This document shows positions 10,367 through 21,426 of a DNA stretch of 64,000 nt, one piece after another; position 1 is the first letter of the stretch, and each line of letters opens with the position of its first letter. The DNA is from Tritrichomonas musculus (Eukaryota; Parabasalia; Tritrichomonadida; Tritrichomonadidae). The stretch is taken from the NCBI GenBank assembly GCA_039105265.1, contig JAPFFF010000013.1, forward strand, positions 558,001-622,000. The letters are read 5' to 3'. A program made the position numbers and the translations under genes. The notes under the pieces are model-generated. The model worked only from the letters and a program-made list of their open reading frames with translations, made no database searches and was not told where the DNA came from.

Positions 10367-12060
10367 TTTTTTTTTTTTTTTTTTTTTTTTTTATATATAT
10401 ATATATATAATTGCTGTAATATTATTTTTTTTTTCATTTTCTATGCCATTTTACACCCCTGGGGCATAAAATTCAACCCAATAATAAAATATAAATTATT
10501 TGAAAATTTGTGTGTATAAAACGTAAAACTCAGAAAATTCAAAGCTGATTCATGTGTATGGGCAATCGGATTTTCCATCTATCCACTTTTTGAATTGTTT
10601 ATACTCTCAAAAAGTGGAGATGTTAAGTACAAAAATTTAAAATCCTAAGAATTATTGAGAGATTTTTTTTTCATTCAAATTTTTTTCATTGAAAAAGTTC
10701 ATATTAAAATTAAAATATCTTCATAAAAAAAGATAATAGTATAAAGAAAAACAGAAATTATATAAATATAACACAAATAATAAATAAAAAACGTAAAAAA
10801 ATTATATGAAAAAAGATATATATAAATCGTCATTTTACGATTTCAATCTCTAAGTAGCAAAGTCAAGAAAAAAATTAATAAAAATATAAATTCTAAGTAA
10901 AAAGAGAAAAAGTTTATAAAAAAAAAGAAAAATCAATAAATTAAGCATTTTCTGTTGCGAGCCATATAAGATGACGAAGTTCATAAACGAACTTCAGACA
11001 AAATTTATACTTCGTCTTCATCTGAATCAGTATCTTTTATTCTTCTGAATCTGTATCTTGTATTCTTCTGAATCTGTACCTCATCTTCATCTGAATCTGT
11101 ATCTTGTATTCTTCTGAATCTGTACCTCATCTTCACCTGAATCTGTATCTTGTATTCTTCTGAATCTGTATTTCGTCTTCATCTGAATCTGAATCTCATC
11201 TTCATCTGTATTTCGTATTCTTCTGAATCTGAACCTCATCTTCATCTTAATATGTACCTCATTTGAATCTGAATCTGTATTTCGTATTCTTCTGAATCTG
11301 AACCTCATCTTCATCTTAATATGTACCTCATCTTCACCTGAATCTGTATCTTGTATTCTTCTGAATCTGTACCTCATCTTCACCTGAATCTGTATCTTGT
11401 ATTCTTCTGAATCTGTATTTCGTCTTCATCTGAATCTGTATCTCATCTTCATCTTAATCTGTACCTCATCTGAATCTGAATCTCATCTTCATCTTAATAT
11501 GTACCTCATTTGAATCTGAATCTGTACCTCATCTTCATCTGAATCTGTATTTCGTATTCTTCTGAATCTGAACCTCATCTTCACCTGAATCTGAACCTCA
11601 TCTTCACCTGAATCTGTATCTTGTATTCTTCTGAATCTGTATTTCGTATTCTTCTGAATCTGAATCTCATCTTCACCTGAATCTGAACCTCATCTTCACC
11701 TAAATCTGTACCTCATCTTCATCTGAATCTGTATCTCATCTTCATCTGAATCTGTATCTCATCTACATCTGAATCTGTATCTAGTCTTCTTTTGTTTCTG
11801 TGCCCCGTCTTCTTGTAATTCCGTATCTCATTTAATTCTGTTTATGAACTTCGTCATCTTCTTTATAAAAATACCGCGCAATATGCTAATTAACGTATCT
11901 CGAACTTTTTGAAAAGATGACGATATCAACTTTTTGATGAAAAGTTTTTTGAATACATTCAAATATTGAATACATCTCTCAATATTTTTATTAAAATTGA
12001 GAGAAAGTTTCCTTCAAAAAGTGGATCGATGGTAAAACCGATTTTTCATGTGTATGAGGA
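10367..12060. repeat. Nested inverted repeats around a minisatellite
   Basis: After a T-run and (TA) tract, imperfect 31-bp inverted repeats lie at 10564-10594 and 12013-12043 (28 of 31 positions match). Inside them a perfect 21-bp inverted pair, AAGATGACGAAGTTCATAAAC, lies at 10968-10988 and 11840-11860. Between the inner pair is the minisatellite described separately. The symmetric nesting suggests a mobile element that captured or expanded a simple repeat. No gene is seen. Confidence 0.75.
11008..11800. repeat. Degenerate minisatellite with GAATCTGTAT core
   Basis: About 790 bp of plus-strand repeats built from words such as CTTCATCTGAATCTGTA and GTATTCTTCTGAATC, in variable 18-48 bp combinations. 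On the minus strand it reads as Asp/Glu/Arg-rich peptide in one frame, but with no credible start or end, so I do not treat it as a gene. Confidence 0.9.
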
Positions 12061-12922
12061 TAATTGAGAGGCCTAAGAAGTTTTTCAAGTGATGGTATTC
12101 AATCTTTTTATTCAATTTTGATATGAGTTTTTATACAATATTGAAGACCCGTTTTAAGAGCATTAACATGATTTATAAAGAATTCATATTTTATTTCTTT
12201 AAAAGATTTTAAAAATAGTAATAATAATAAATAAAATTTAAAATTTTCTTAGATATTTTAATTTTTATTTTATACAAGAAGGTCACAATTACTCATCTGC
12301 ATCTCAAAAATTGAGAGATTTTCTGAGTTCTCACAAATATTATTTTTTTTCAGCCATTCATAACTCCACGATTATTCGTTTTAGATAAAATTTATCATGG
12401 GAAACCTCCCATCATTTTTCGCAATCTCTTTAATATTAATTCCAAAATTCAAAATCAGCTCAGAAAAAACTTCAAGCAATCGCTAAATATGCATCAAAGA
12501 ATTTTTTTAATCTTTAAACATTATAATTTGTTATATTATTTGATCTATTCAGATATAAAATTTTTAACCAATTTTCAATCAAAAACACCAAATTTCACCT
12601 AATACACTCAACAACAAGAAGCTGTCATTAAAAATTATCAGTTATGCGCCAAAACAAGTTTTTTTTACTCTTTTTATTTTTTGATCATATCTCATTGAAC
12701 AGCACGACATAGCGCAGTACGTATCAACTGTTTTTTGACAATAAAAAAATTAATTTAATATTAATTTTCATGAAAATAGAAAGCGATCCTAATGAAAAAA
12801 AGAGCAAAACTATTTTTTTAGTAAAACCCATTTTTATTCAATTTTAAATCATTAATCATTGAAAATTAATAAAATTCAATTGGGAAAAAACTCATACCAT
12901 TTTTTGAATAAAAAAGCGTATA
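12061..12922. other. AT-rich spacer with an outer inverted-repeat arm
   Basis: No gene. The end of this stretch (about 12815-12900: TAAAACCCATTTTTATTCA, then AAAACTCATACCA) recurs inverted at about 13500-13590, so the next element seems to have landed inside an older palindromic repeat. Confidence 0.45.
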
Positions 12923-13431
12923 CAGTAGGTAAAAATATCTTGGACCATTCAAATTGTCTTGGGCTCATTGAAAATAATATAAAAAACAAATAAAAAATTT
13001 CAAAGAATTTATTTTAAATTTCAAGACCTCTTGGCATGACGCAATCTCTGTTAAAAAATCTTGATATTCTAAACATAGATCAAGATTCATGCATGTATTA
13101 AAATATCAAATTATTATAAAGATTCTGGCGCTAGATTTTGATAAAATGTTGATTTATTTTGACCTTCATTGCGTTTATAAAGGTGAATTTTGATCGTTTC
13201 GAAAAAGCATATTTTTTATTTTCCTCATATTTGTTTATAATTTTACTATTTTCTAATCTGCATTCATTTGTAGATTATTATAATATAATTATTATTAAAA
13301 AATATCAAAATTTTTCAATCAAAAAGTGAAAAATAAAAAATTAAACGGTCGTTTGATGTCCAGAGGTCTATTTCAAGATTTTCAGTTGGTCCAAGACAAT
13401 TTGAATCGGTCTAAGACATTTCAACTTACTG
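12923..13431. mobile_element. 509-bp Tc1/mariner-like MITE
   Basis: The ends read CAGTAGGTAAAAATATC (from 12923) and, on the opposite strand, CAGTAAGTTGAAATGTC (from 13431). Both sides continue into ATTCAAATTGTCTTGG. The element is flanked by TA on both sides (12921-12922 and 13432-13433), the target duplication used by Tc1/mariner and pogo transposons. No ORF inside. The arms match at about 80 percent over some 45 bp, so it is older than the other two TIR elements. It carries the palindromic word AAACGGTCGTTT at 13343-13354, also found in the following element. Confidence 0.8.
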
Positions 13432-13639
13432 TATACGATCAAGAATTTGAATATAAAAAATTTATAACGATCATATAAAGTATTCAAATTAAATTCAATT
13501 AGTGGTATGAGTTTTTACTTTCAGTTTACTTTTTGCCACCATTAAAGTCCAAAAATAGGTGAATAAAAATGGTAGGGGGTTTTCCAGTAGACTATATATT
13601 TAATTTTCAATTCAAAATATAAATATGCCATATATTATA

Positions 13640-15344
13640 CAGATACTAATTTAATATCGTAACGTAATTTTTTATCGTAACGTTATTTTTTTTTTTAGAA
13701 AAATTTAAAAATATAAAAATCTAATTTTCTAAATATGTATTGAAGATAATTTATTATAAATTATATCAATATATTTATTACGTAATAAGTAATATATCAT
13801 ATCATAATAAATATGAAATTCTTCCATATTGAGTGAGTTTTTCATTAAATTAATCAAAAAAATAAAAATGAATTATTTCATGATACACCGAATTACCTTT
13901 CAATTTAAACAAATACATAGCATCTATATGCAATAGCAATTAATATTTCTTCATAGTGATTAATTGTAAAACTATTCGATTGTGATAAAATAGAACAAAA
14001 CAAAACTAAACGACCGTTTAAAATTATATTAAAATATAAAATATAGTATTTCTATGAATAGTCCTTATTATATTTAAAAGAATACCATATTTTTAGATTT
14101 ACAGACAAAATACAATACATTTGTAATTCTAACATTTACTTTTGAATTCAAAAAGACAGTTTATTTATGTAAATTTTTCACATATAGAATCAAAAACAAG
14201 GTGATCTATTTTTAAAGTTTCCTATAGGATTTTTTCTAAAATAACAAATATGTTATAATAGTTGGCAGTGAACTATCAATAATATTAATAATTATATCAT
14301 GAAAAAATAGGAAGGAGAACAAAAAAAGTTAGATTATTCGAACAACTGTGAAAAGTTTAAAAATCTTATTTTCTCCAAATTTTTGTTTACTATTTACAGA
14401 AAAAAATATGGTTTGAAACATTGATAGAGACAAATAAATGTTATGATAAATGTTTTAATTTGCGTTATTAAGTTGATTTTATGAAAAATTTAATATTAAA
14501 TAAATAATTATTTTTTTTAAAAAAAGTATGAATGAAAAAGGAAATAAAGTTTCTTAAGGAGTTTTTAATATCTAAATACTAGTCTAAAACATTTGATATA
14601 TAAAATTCTCTTCGAAAATAATAATTAAAAAAGTTTTCATGTACGTTTGTAATATTTATAAATTTTTGCTTGTTTCATTCAAAATGCATATATCTTATTT
14701 ATAAAATATTATTTTTATGAGTTATTAGAAATATATAAGCTGTTATATGCAATTAATACTAAATGATTGAAGATAATACTGATTTTTATAAAAATTACTG
14801 AGGTACTTATTATTGAGAAATTTTCATAAGAAAGAAAACATAAATAATAGAATTTAATCCGGATATATACTTATTTATAATATGGGTTATATATATTAAA
14901 ATATCAATTGATTTTAATAACTTAAGCTTGCTAAAAAGACACATTTATTTTTTAATATAATTTTAAACGGTCGTTTAGTTTTGTTTTGTTCTATTTTATC
15001 ACAATCGAATAGTTTTACAATTAATCACTATGAAGAAATATTAATTGCTATTGCATATAGATGCTATGTATTTGTTTAAATTGAAAGGTAATTCGGTGTA
15101 TCATGAAATAATTCATTTTTATTTTTTTGATTAATTTAATGAAAAACTCACTCAATATGGAAGAATTTCATATTTATTATGATATGATATATTACTTATT
15201 ACGTAATAAATATATTGATATAATTTATAATAAATTATCTTCAATACATATTTAGAAAATTAGATTTTTATATTTTTAAATTTTTCTAAAAAAAAAAATA
15301 ACGTTACGATAAAAAATTACGTTACGATATTAAATTAGTATCTG
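13640..15344. mobile_element. 1705-bp TIR element with 395-bp identical arms, TA-flanked, no ORF
   Basis: The left arm 13640-14034 and right arm 14950-15344 are inverted copies. Every segment I compared is identical, including an 11-T run and other homopolymers. Ends are CAGATACTAATTTAATATCG, flanked by TA (13638-13639 and 15345-15346), as for Tc1/mariner-type insertion. The 915-bp interior is A/T-rich with no open frame. AAACGACCGTTT lies near the inner edge of each arm (14008-14019 and 14965-14976). This is a non-autonomous element with unusually long arms, and identity implies recent insertion or arm-to-arm gene conversion. Confidence 0.92.
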
Positions 15345-15636
15345 TATTTTTTATTTTTAAAAATTTAAAATATAAATATCTTATTAAATAAAAATAATAT
15401 ATATTATTATTATGTTTTTTAAGATATTAAACATATTATAAAGGTAATATTTAAAATAAAATTCTTTTGTTATTGTTTATTAATTGAGATATATTTATAA
15501 ATATTCTTTTATGGAACCAAAATTTCCAAATTAATAGAAATATATGCCATATTTAGAGATTTTAAAAATTTGGAAATTTTTTTTCATTAATTGAATACTC
15601 ATCAGATTTTCATATTTATTTTAGTTGGAAGCCTTA

Positions 15637-17904
15637 ATGAGTACCACAAAGAGTGTCTCCAAAAAGTTCAGAACTGAAAAAGAACCTCTTAAATATAAGT
15701 CAATAAAGATTACCGACGACTTAAGTATACTTGATCTTAAAAAGATTGTTTTGAAGAGTTTTTTTCTTCGTGCAAATCAAAAATATATTTCAGATATAGC
15801 TCTTACCAATCTAACTACTAATTATTTTGATTCAGCATATAATAATGATAATGCCTACAATATTTTTTCAAAAGAAGATAATAAATGGTTGATATATAAA
15901 GATTCAAGATATACTGTTCATATCGATATTTATGGGCCAAAGTCCAATTCTGAAATTGTATATCCAATATCATTATTATCAGGTTATGAATCGTTAATAA
16001 ATTTTTTGTCAGAAGAAACTAAAACAGATACAAAATATATTTCTATCTATAGAAATAACGGAAATAGAGATCTAATAGAAAAAACAGATAATATAGCTAA
16101 ATTTAAAGATGAAGGTATTATTGCTTTTCTTTTCCCAATTTCAGCTGAATTTACATATAAAAAACTCAGTAAAAAGATGAATTTCAAATTTAACGACTTT
16201 TTACAAAATATTAAACAAGAGATTGGAGCCGAATTAAAGCTAAAACCAAATGACTTTTTATTCGAACTCAATGGGGCAATATTGACTGAAAATAAAATGA
16301 TTTATGATATTTTAAAAACAGCTGATCAAAAACCAAAAATTAATGTTATTGTAAATTCAAAAATAAAGGTTCATGTTCCTTTTATTAACGATTATTTTGA
16401 ATTCAATATTTCAATGGCCTTAAAAAACGAATTATATTTTCTTGTTTCCAAAATTCAAGATTATTTTAATATAAACACTAAAATAGAACTTTTAATGGGC
16501 AATAAAGCTGATGTTATTGATTTAAATAAAAAATGTTATGAAATTATCAATGATGATTTTAAATATGTCACAGTGAAGAGTGAAAAACCATTAAAAATTA
16601 TTCGGTATATCAAGGTAAGAAACTTGTACATGAAAATTGAAATCAATCCCCAAGATCATATTAGTGATATAATTCAACATATTGCAAATGAAATAAAGTG
16701 TGATCCATATAACATAAGTTTGATTGCTCACACGCAAGATGGCAAAGAAATCAAAATGAAAAGCGATAAATTCACAGATTATTTCATTTTGCCAAATGAT
16801 GAAATCATTGCAAATATCATTGAACATGAAGTTGATTCAAAAGATGAAAAGGAGCATCTTGAGACAATTGCCAGATTACGTGCCGAACTCCAGCAAAAAG
16901 ATGACATTATCTCCAGAAATCAAGAAGAAATAAATACATTAAAAGAGAAAAATCAGCAATTGAGCAAATTGAAATTCTTGAAGAAAACGAAAAAAGAAAT
17001 CACGTATTTCCAAAGCAACGAATACCAAAAAGAGCAATCTTCATCATCTTTGCTAGGTACTGGTGGATTTTCAAATGTTTACAAAGTCAGCAAGAACCAG
17101 AAATATGCCATGAAAGAGCTCAATGAAAACGGAAGTCAAAACAATGGAATGAAGCGTTTCATCAGCGAATCAGAGATCCTCTTCAGACTTCGGCATCCTT
17201 GTATCATCCGTATCTATGGCTTCAATAAAGGTGACGATGAAAACCCACCGTCAATAATTCTCAATCTCGAGCCGCAATCGCTCGAAAAGGTAATTGAAGA
17301 TGGTTCTTTATCTGAGAAAAAAGAAAAAGCACGAATTGTCGTTGAAATTGTTCTCGGAATGCGTTACATACATTCAAAGAACGTTATCCATCGTGATCTG
17401 AAACCAAACAATATTTTGCTCAGCAGAAACAATCATGTCCGCATCAGTGACTTCGGACTGGCTTTGTTTGACGATCCTGAAGTGAAAAAGACAAACAGCG
17501 CGGGATCGTTGTTGTTTATGGCACCTGAATTGCTTAGCATTGATGATGATGATGAAAGTGAGAAAATTGAATATAACAACAAAATTGATGTGTTCGCTTT
17601 TTCTATCGTTTTGTATTATATTATCGTCGGAGGATATCCAACTTTGAATTGGAATAGAGTGATTGCTGGCCTCCCATTGAAAGTTCCGCCAACTGTTCCA
17701 AAATGGGTAGAGAAAATGATCAACGCTTGTCAATCACTTGATCCTAATGATCGTCCAACATTCAACGATATATTTGAAATAATTAAATCTCATAATTTCA
17801 ATTTGTTTTCTGATGATGAACATCCATCATTTGATGTATCAGAAATTCTTGATAGAATTTCAAAAATTGAAGCATTCGAATTTATGAATAATGAACCAAC
17901 TTGA
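15637..17904 (+). CDS. TKL-like protein kinase with N-terminal ubiquitin-like repeats
   Basis: 755 aa from the ATG at 15637 (MSTTKSVSKK). The first 400 residues are several beta-grasp, ubiquitin-like segments (repeated pattern of a short basic strand, helix and 'L...G' turn). A coiled coil follows at about 405-445. The kinase domain starts near residue 469: glycine loop GTGGFSNVYKV, lysine in YAMKEL, catalytic HRDLKPNN at about 585, DFG at about 605, APE near 630, and a final arginine helix. All catalytic residues are present, so it should be active. The kinase half has higher GC than the N-terminal half, hinting at different constraint or a fused origin. It is a cytosolic signalling kinase of unknown pathway and begins under 300 bp after the TIR element. 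Confidence 0.9.
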   Translation: MSTTKSVSKKFRTEKEPLKYKSIKITDDLSILDLKKIVLKSFFLRANQKYISDIALTNLTTNYFDSAYNNDNAYNIFSKEDNKWLIYKDSRYTVHIDIYGPKSNSEIVYPISLLSGYESLINFLSEETKTDTKYISIYRNNGNRDLIEKTDNIAKFKDEGIIAFLFPISAEFTYKKLSKKMNFKFNDFLQNIKQEIGAELKLKPNDFLFELNGAILTENKMIYDILKTADQKPKINVIVNSKIKVHVPFINDYFEFNISMALKNELYFLVSKIQDYFNINTKIELLMGNKADVIDLNKKCYEIINDDFKYVTVKSEKPLKIIRYIKVRNLYMKIEINPQDHISDIIQHIANEIKCDPYNISLIAHTQDGKEIKMKSDKFTDYFILPNDEIIANIIEHEVDSKDEKEHLETIARLRAELQQKDDIISRNQEEINTLKEKNQQLSKLKFLKKTKKEITYFQSNEYQKEQSSSSLLGTGGFSNVYKVSKNQKYAMKELNENGSQNNGMKRFISESEILFRLRHPCIIRIYGFNKGDDENPPSIILNLEPQSLEKVIEDGSLSEKKEKARIVVEIVLGMRYIHSKNVIHRDLKPNNILLSRNNHVRISDFGLALFDDPEVKKTNSAGSLLFMAPELLSIDDDDESEKIEYNNKIDVFAFSIVLYYIIVGGYPTLNWNRVIAGLPLKVPPTVPKWVEKMINACQSLDPNDRPTFNDIFEIIKSHNFNLFSDDEHPSFDVSEILDRISKIEAFEFMNNEPT

Positions 17905-17953
17905 TTTAAAAGTAAAAATGTTTACAATCTTGCAAAATTATTTACTTTTCAGA

Positions 17954-17997
<44 letters not shown>

Positions 17998-18557
17998 AAT
18001 GGTGGATACTAATGAATACTTATTTTAAACGCTATCTATTTTTTTTAAGTAATAAACTGCGAATCATTTTTTCTTACAACACAATTTTTCTGAATAGTAT
18101 TGAATAATGAAAATAATCATCTCATCATTGATTTTTAATAAAAAAAAAAAATTGAAAAAAGAATCATATGCCAAAATGAAAAACAGTTTAGTTTTTTCTA
18201 GTCCTTTAATTAGGTATAAAATTTATCCATTAAGATGTGGTAAAACAGTGATTTATTTATATCCTGAAAAAGCAATTTTATGTCAGTTATTACTTCAGCA
18301 ATTATATCAAGATATCAAGTGATTAAAGATTATAAAATTGATATTTTAATGATGAAAAAATTATTAACTTTCATTAATGAAAAATACTTTCTCATCTAAT
18401 GAATGCAATAACACTATCAATTCTTAGTAATATAAAAAAGATGTCAAAAACAATAGAAATTGAAATAAAAACGCATTCATTTAATATTTTTTTAAAAAAA
18501 AAAAATAATTAAAAGCTTTGTTGATTTTTATAAAGAAGAAGATTTTACTTTAGAAAA
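17905..18557. other. Spacer with a long poly-A tract
   Basis: A run of about 40 A at 17956-17996 lies shortly after the kinase stop. A 71-codon ATG frame at 18107-18322 (MKIIISSLIF...) has no recognisable content and I do not call it a gene. The remainder is A/T-rich. Confidence 0.5.
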
Positions 18558-19583
18558 TTAAGCTAAACCTAAATGGGTTTTTAAATTTGGAATATTTTCT
18601 TCTATTCCATTTATTAGCATGAAATTGTTCTCCACGATCATATCCAAAATTTTGCTAAATGAAGGACGCTCGTCAGGTGATGAACTCCAGCATTTTTTAA
18701 TTATCGATTTTGATAATTTGTTTATAGATGATGGCAAATTCAAATTTGCATAACTTCCTATTCCAGTGTATTCTGGAAATTGGCCTTTTGTGAGAATGTA
18801 GTACATTACAACGCCAAAAGAATAAACATCAACTTTAACAGTGTATCTGGAATGTTGTTGAATTATTTCAGGTGCCATATAAGCGAAAGTGCCAACTCCA
18901 CTTGTAAGTGAAGTTAATGTTGTTAAGTCCACAACTTTTGAGATACCAAAATCGCATATTTTTACATGCTTTTTTAAATTAATTAGAATATTTTTCATTT
19001 TTAAATCACGATGAATGATATTTTTTTCATGAATATATTTCATTGCGTAACAAATTTCATAAATGATGCCAATTCGGTCAATATCATTTAAATTATTAAT
19101 GACATTTTCTAAATTAAATTTGCAATATTCAAGAAGAATTGCTGGATTTCGTGTTTGGTCACCAAGGAAGAAGCCATAAACTTTAACAATGTTTGGATTT
19201 TTTAGATTATTTAATATTTCATATTCTGAATAAAGTTTATAAACTATATCGAAGTTTATTTGACTTTCAGAGTCTTCATTTTGATGTGTGCCGGCTTCTT
19301 CTTCTTCTTCTTCGTTCCAGATATTTCTTTCTTCTGATTCTTGTTGTTGTGGTTGATTTAGTCTTCTAAAAGCTTCACTTTTTAATACTTTTAGGCATAG
19401 GAATCCTTTATTTGTTAAAAGATTTTTAACTCTATAAACAGTTGATGTTGCGCCTGATCCTAGTAATAATTTATTACTAAGAAGCTGATCAATGAATTCT
19501 GCCGTTAAGATTTTAACATCATTACCTGTTGATTCATATTGCACAAATAATGTTTTTATTTCTCTGTTTTCAGTAATTTCCAT
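18558..19583 (-). CDS. Protein kinase, TKL-like, 341 aa
   Basis: A compact kinase with a 35-residue lead. Glycine loop LGSGATSTVY at 41-50, lysine K65 in LCLKVL, an acidic/Gln-rich insertion (about 75-110) between beta 3 and helix C, HRDLKMKN at 191-198, DFG at 211-213, APE at 237-239 and the C-lobe arginine in DERPSF. The second lysine-proline of the usual HRDLKPEN is replaced by MK, but the catalytic Asp and Asn remain. No other domain or membrane segment. The gene is convergent with the ubiquitin-repeat kinase. Its 5' flank runs directly into the ankyrin modules listed next. Confidence 0.92.
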   Translation of the reverse strand: MEITENREIKTLFVQYESTGNDVKILTAEFIDQLLSNKLLLGSGATSTVYRVKNLLTNKGFLCLKVLKSEAFRRLNQPQQQESEERNIWNEEEEEEAGTHQNEDSESQINFDIVYKLYSEYEILNNLKNPNIVKVYGFFLGDQTRNPAILLEYCKFNLENVINNLNDIDRIGIIYEICYAMKYIHEKNIIHRDLKMKNILINLKKHVKICDFGISKVVDLTTLTSLTSGVGTFAYMAPEIIQQHSRYTVKVDVYSFGVVMYYILTKGQFPEYTGIGSYANLNLPSSINKLSKSIIKKCWSSSPDERPSFSKILDMIVENNFMLINGIEENIPNLKTHLGLA

Positions 19584-19639
19584 AGGCTTTTTTCATAAAT
19601 AATTGTGTTTATAATCATTAACAACCAAAAAAAATTTCA

Positions 19640-21160
19640 TTGTTTGTTTTGTTTATATCAATATCTTGACGTGCTAGTAAAAGATTTATGATTTCAATAT
19701 TACCTTTTTTAACTGCAATATGCAAAGGTGTTTCATTAAATATATATAATTTAAAAATAGCATTAATATAGGATATTTTAATTATATTTAAATAATATTT
19801 GAAATTCGATTAAAACAATTGATATTTGAATGGTATCTCCCTTTGTTTCATATCTTTGAATATTTACATCTACGTTTTCTTTTGCTAATAAACATTTTAC
19901 AATTTCAACATCTTGATTTTCAACTGCTGCATGCAATTCTGTTTCATAAAAAAAAAATAATATGAATTCCATTAACTAAAATAAATAATTTTATTAAAAA
20001 AAATCACTATTGATTTCATTAAATTTTTAAATTTGGAATTCCATTTATACAATTATTTTGAAATATAATAAAAATATTTGATTATTTTAAAACCCAATTC
20101 AAGTACTAAATTTTTAACATTCTTCGAATAATTGATTTAGAATGTAATTTGGAAAATTGAATCCAAAATTTTATAAAAATATTTATCTAAAAAAAACAGA
20201 TATAAAATTAATATCAAGATTTTCTTTCAAAAGTAAAAGTTTAACAATATCAATATTACGTTTTTTAACAGCAAGATATAATATGCTCTCATAAAAAAGC
20301 AAAAAATGAAAATTTCATATAATTAAAAATATAAAAACCTCATGCAATTTTTTATATTAAATGTAATTGAAATATATGGATTGAAATGATCATATAAATA
20401 ATATTATAAATAGAATTCCATTGAAATAATTTACTATAAATTTCATTGAAATAATTTACTATAAATTCCATTGATTTTTTATTATTAAAATGGCATATAA
20501 TTATATATTTTGAAAATTATATTTATAAAAATTGATTATGAATGGCATAGAAATATCAAATCAAGAACAATATTAAATAATTATTTCTTTTAAATTTTTG
20601 GTATATTTATATTAATTCTTTCGTCTTCTAATAAAAGTTTAATGATGTCAATACTTTGATTTTGAATAGCCAAGATTAAAGCAGTTGTATTAAAAATATG
20701 ATTTAAATCCTATAAAAATAAAGACTAAAAATATCATGAAATATAGATATTTAATGTAATTAAAATGAATTAATTAAAATATCATTTAAATATTGGATTT
20801 ATTATGGAATAAAAAAAATTAAAAATAAATGCCATTAATAGAACATTCAAATTCCATCAAAATATTTTATAGAATAGGATAAAAAGATCAATATTTTAGA
20901 TTTCATTAAAATATAATTAAAGTCAAAATGCAATTAATATGATTATTTAGAAATGTAATTATAACAAAAGATATAGAATCATATTAATATTATTGATGCA
21001 AAATGTAATTATATATATTTATTTACAACTATATAAAAAATATTCAAACCAAATTTTGTGAAAGATATTAATGTCAAGATTTTCTTTTGTTAATAAAAGT
21101 TTGACAATATCTATATTTCTTTTTTTAACAGCAACATGTAAAATAGATTCATAAAAAAAG
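19640..21160 (-). pseudogene. Five isolated ankyrin-repeat modules separated by AT spacers
   Basis: On the minus strand, single ankyrin repeats can be read at about 21150-21050, 20705-20595, 20295-20200, 19950-19840 and 19745-19630. Each runs from about (Y/N)E(T/S)xLHxAV to (D/E)xxDIN, for example HVAVKKRNIDIVKLLL and HAAVENQDVEIVKCLL. Between them lie 100-350 bp spacers full of stops. The break always falls in the loop between DIN and TPLH. Most modules are preceded by TTTTTATGA, and spacers share words such as AATTACATTTAATA, so module plus spacer seems to have been tandemly duplicated. Either the 3' part of the ankyrin gene at 21427 is spliced from tiny exons, or this is decay of a duplicated array. 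Confidence 0.7.
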
Positions 21161-21426
21161 CATTTGTAATATCATAAATGCAATAAATATTGAAATTATA
21201 TTGGTAATTCAAATTTTAAATACCATTAAGAAATTTGAATAGAAATTGAATTAATAATATTTGAATGTGAATTTCATTAATTTAATAATTTATTAAATGT
21301 AATTAAAAAAATATTAATAAAAATTAAATTTAAAAAAAAAAGTATTTCGAATGCTATTTAAATATTTGATCAAAAAACTGTATTTTTTAAAAAAAAAAAA
21401 TTGAATTGAATTTAAAAACAATTTAA

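Noticed and set aside
11087-11383. 98-codon frame rich in Arg, Asp and Glu
   Set aside because: Lies wholly in the minisatellite, with no flanking gene structure; explained by repeat composition.
18107-18322. 71-codon ATG frame after the kinase
   Set aside because: No family, no conserved neighbours and short; could be real but nothing supports it.
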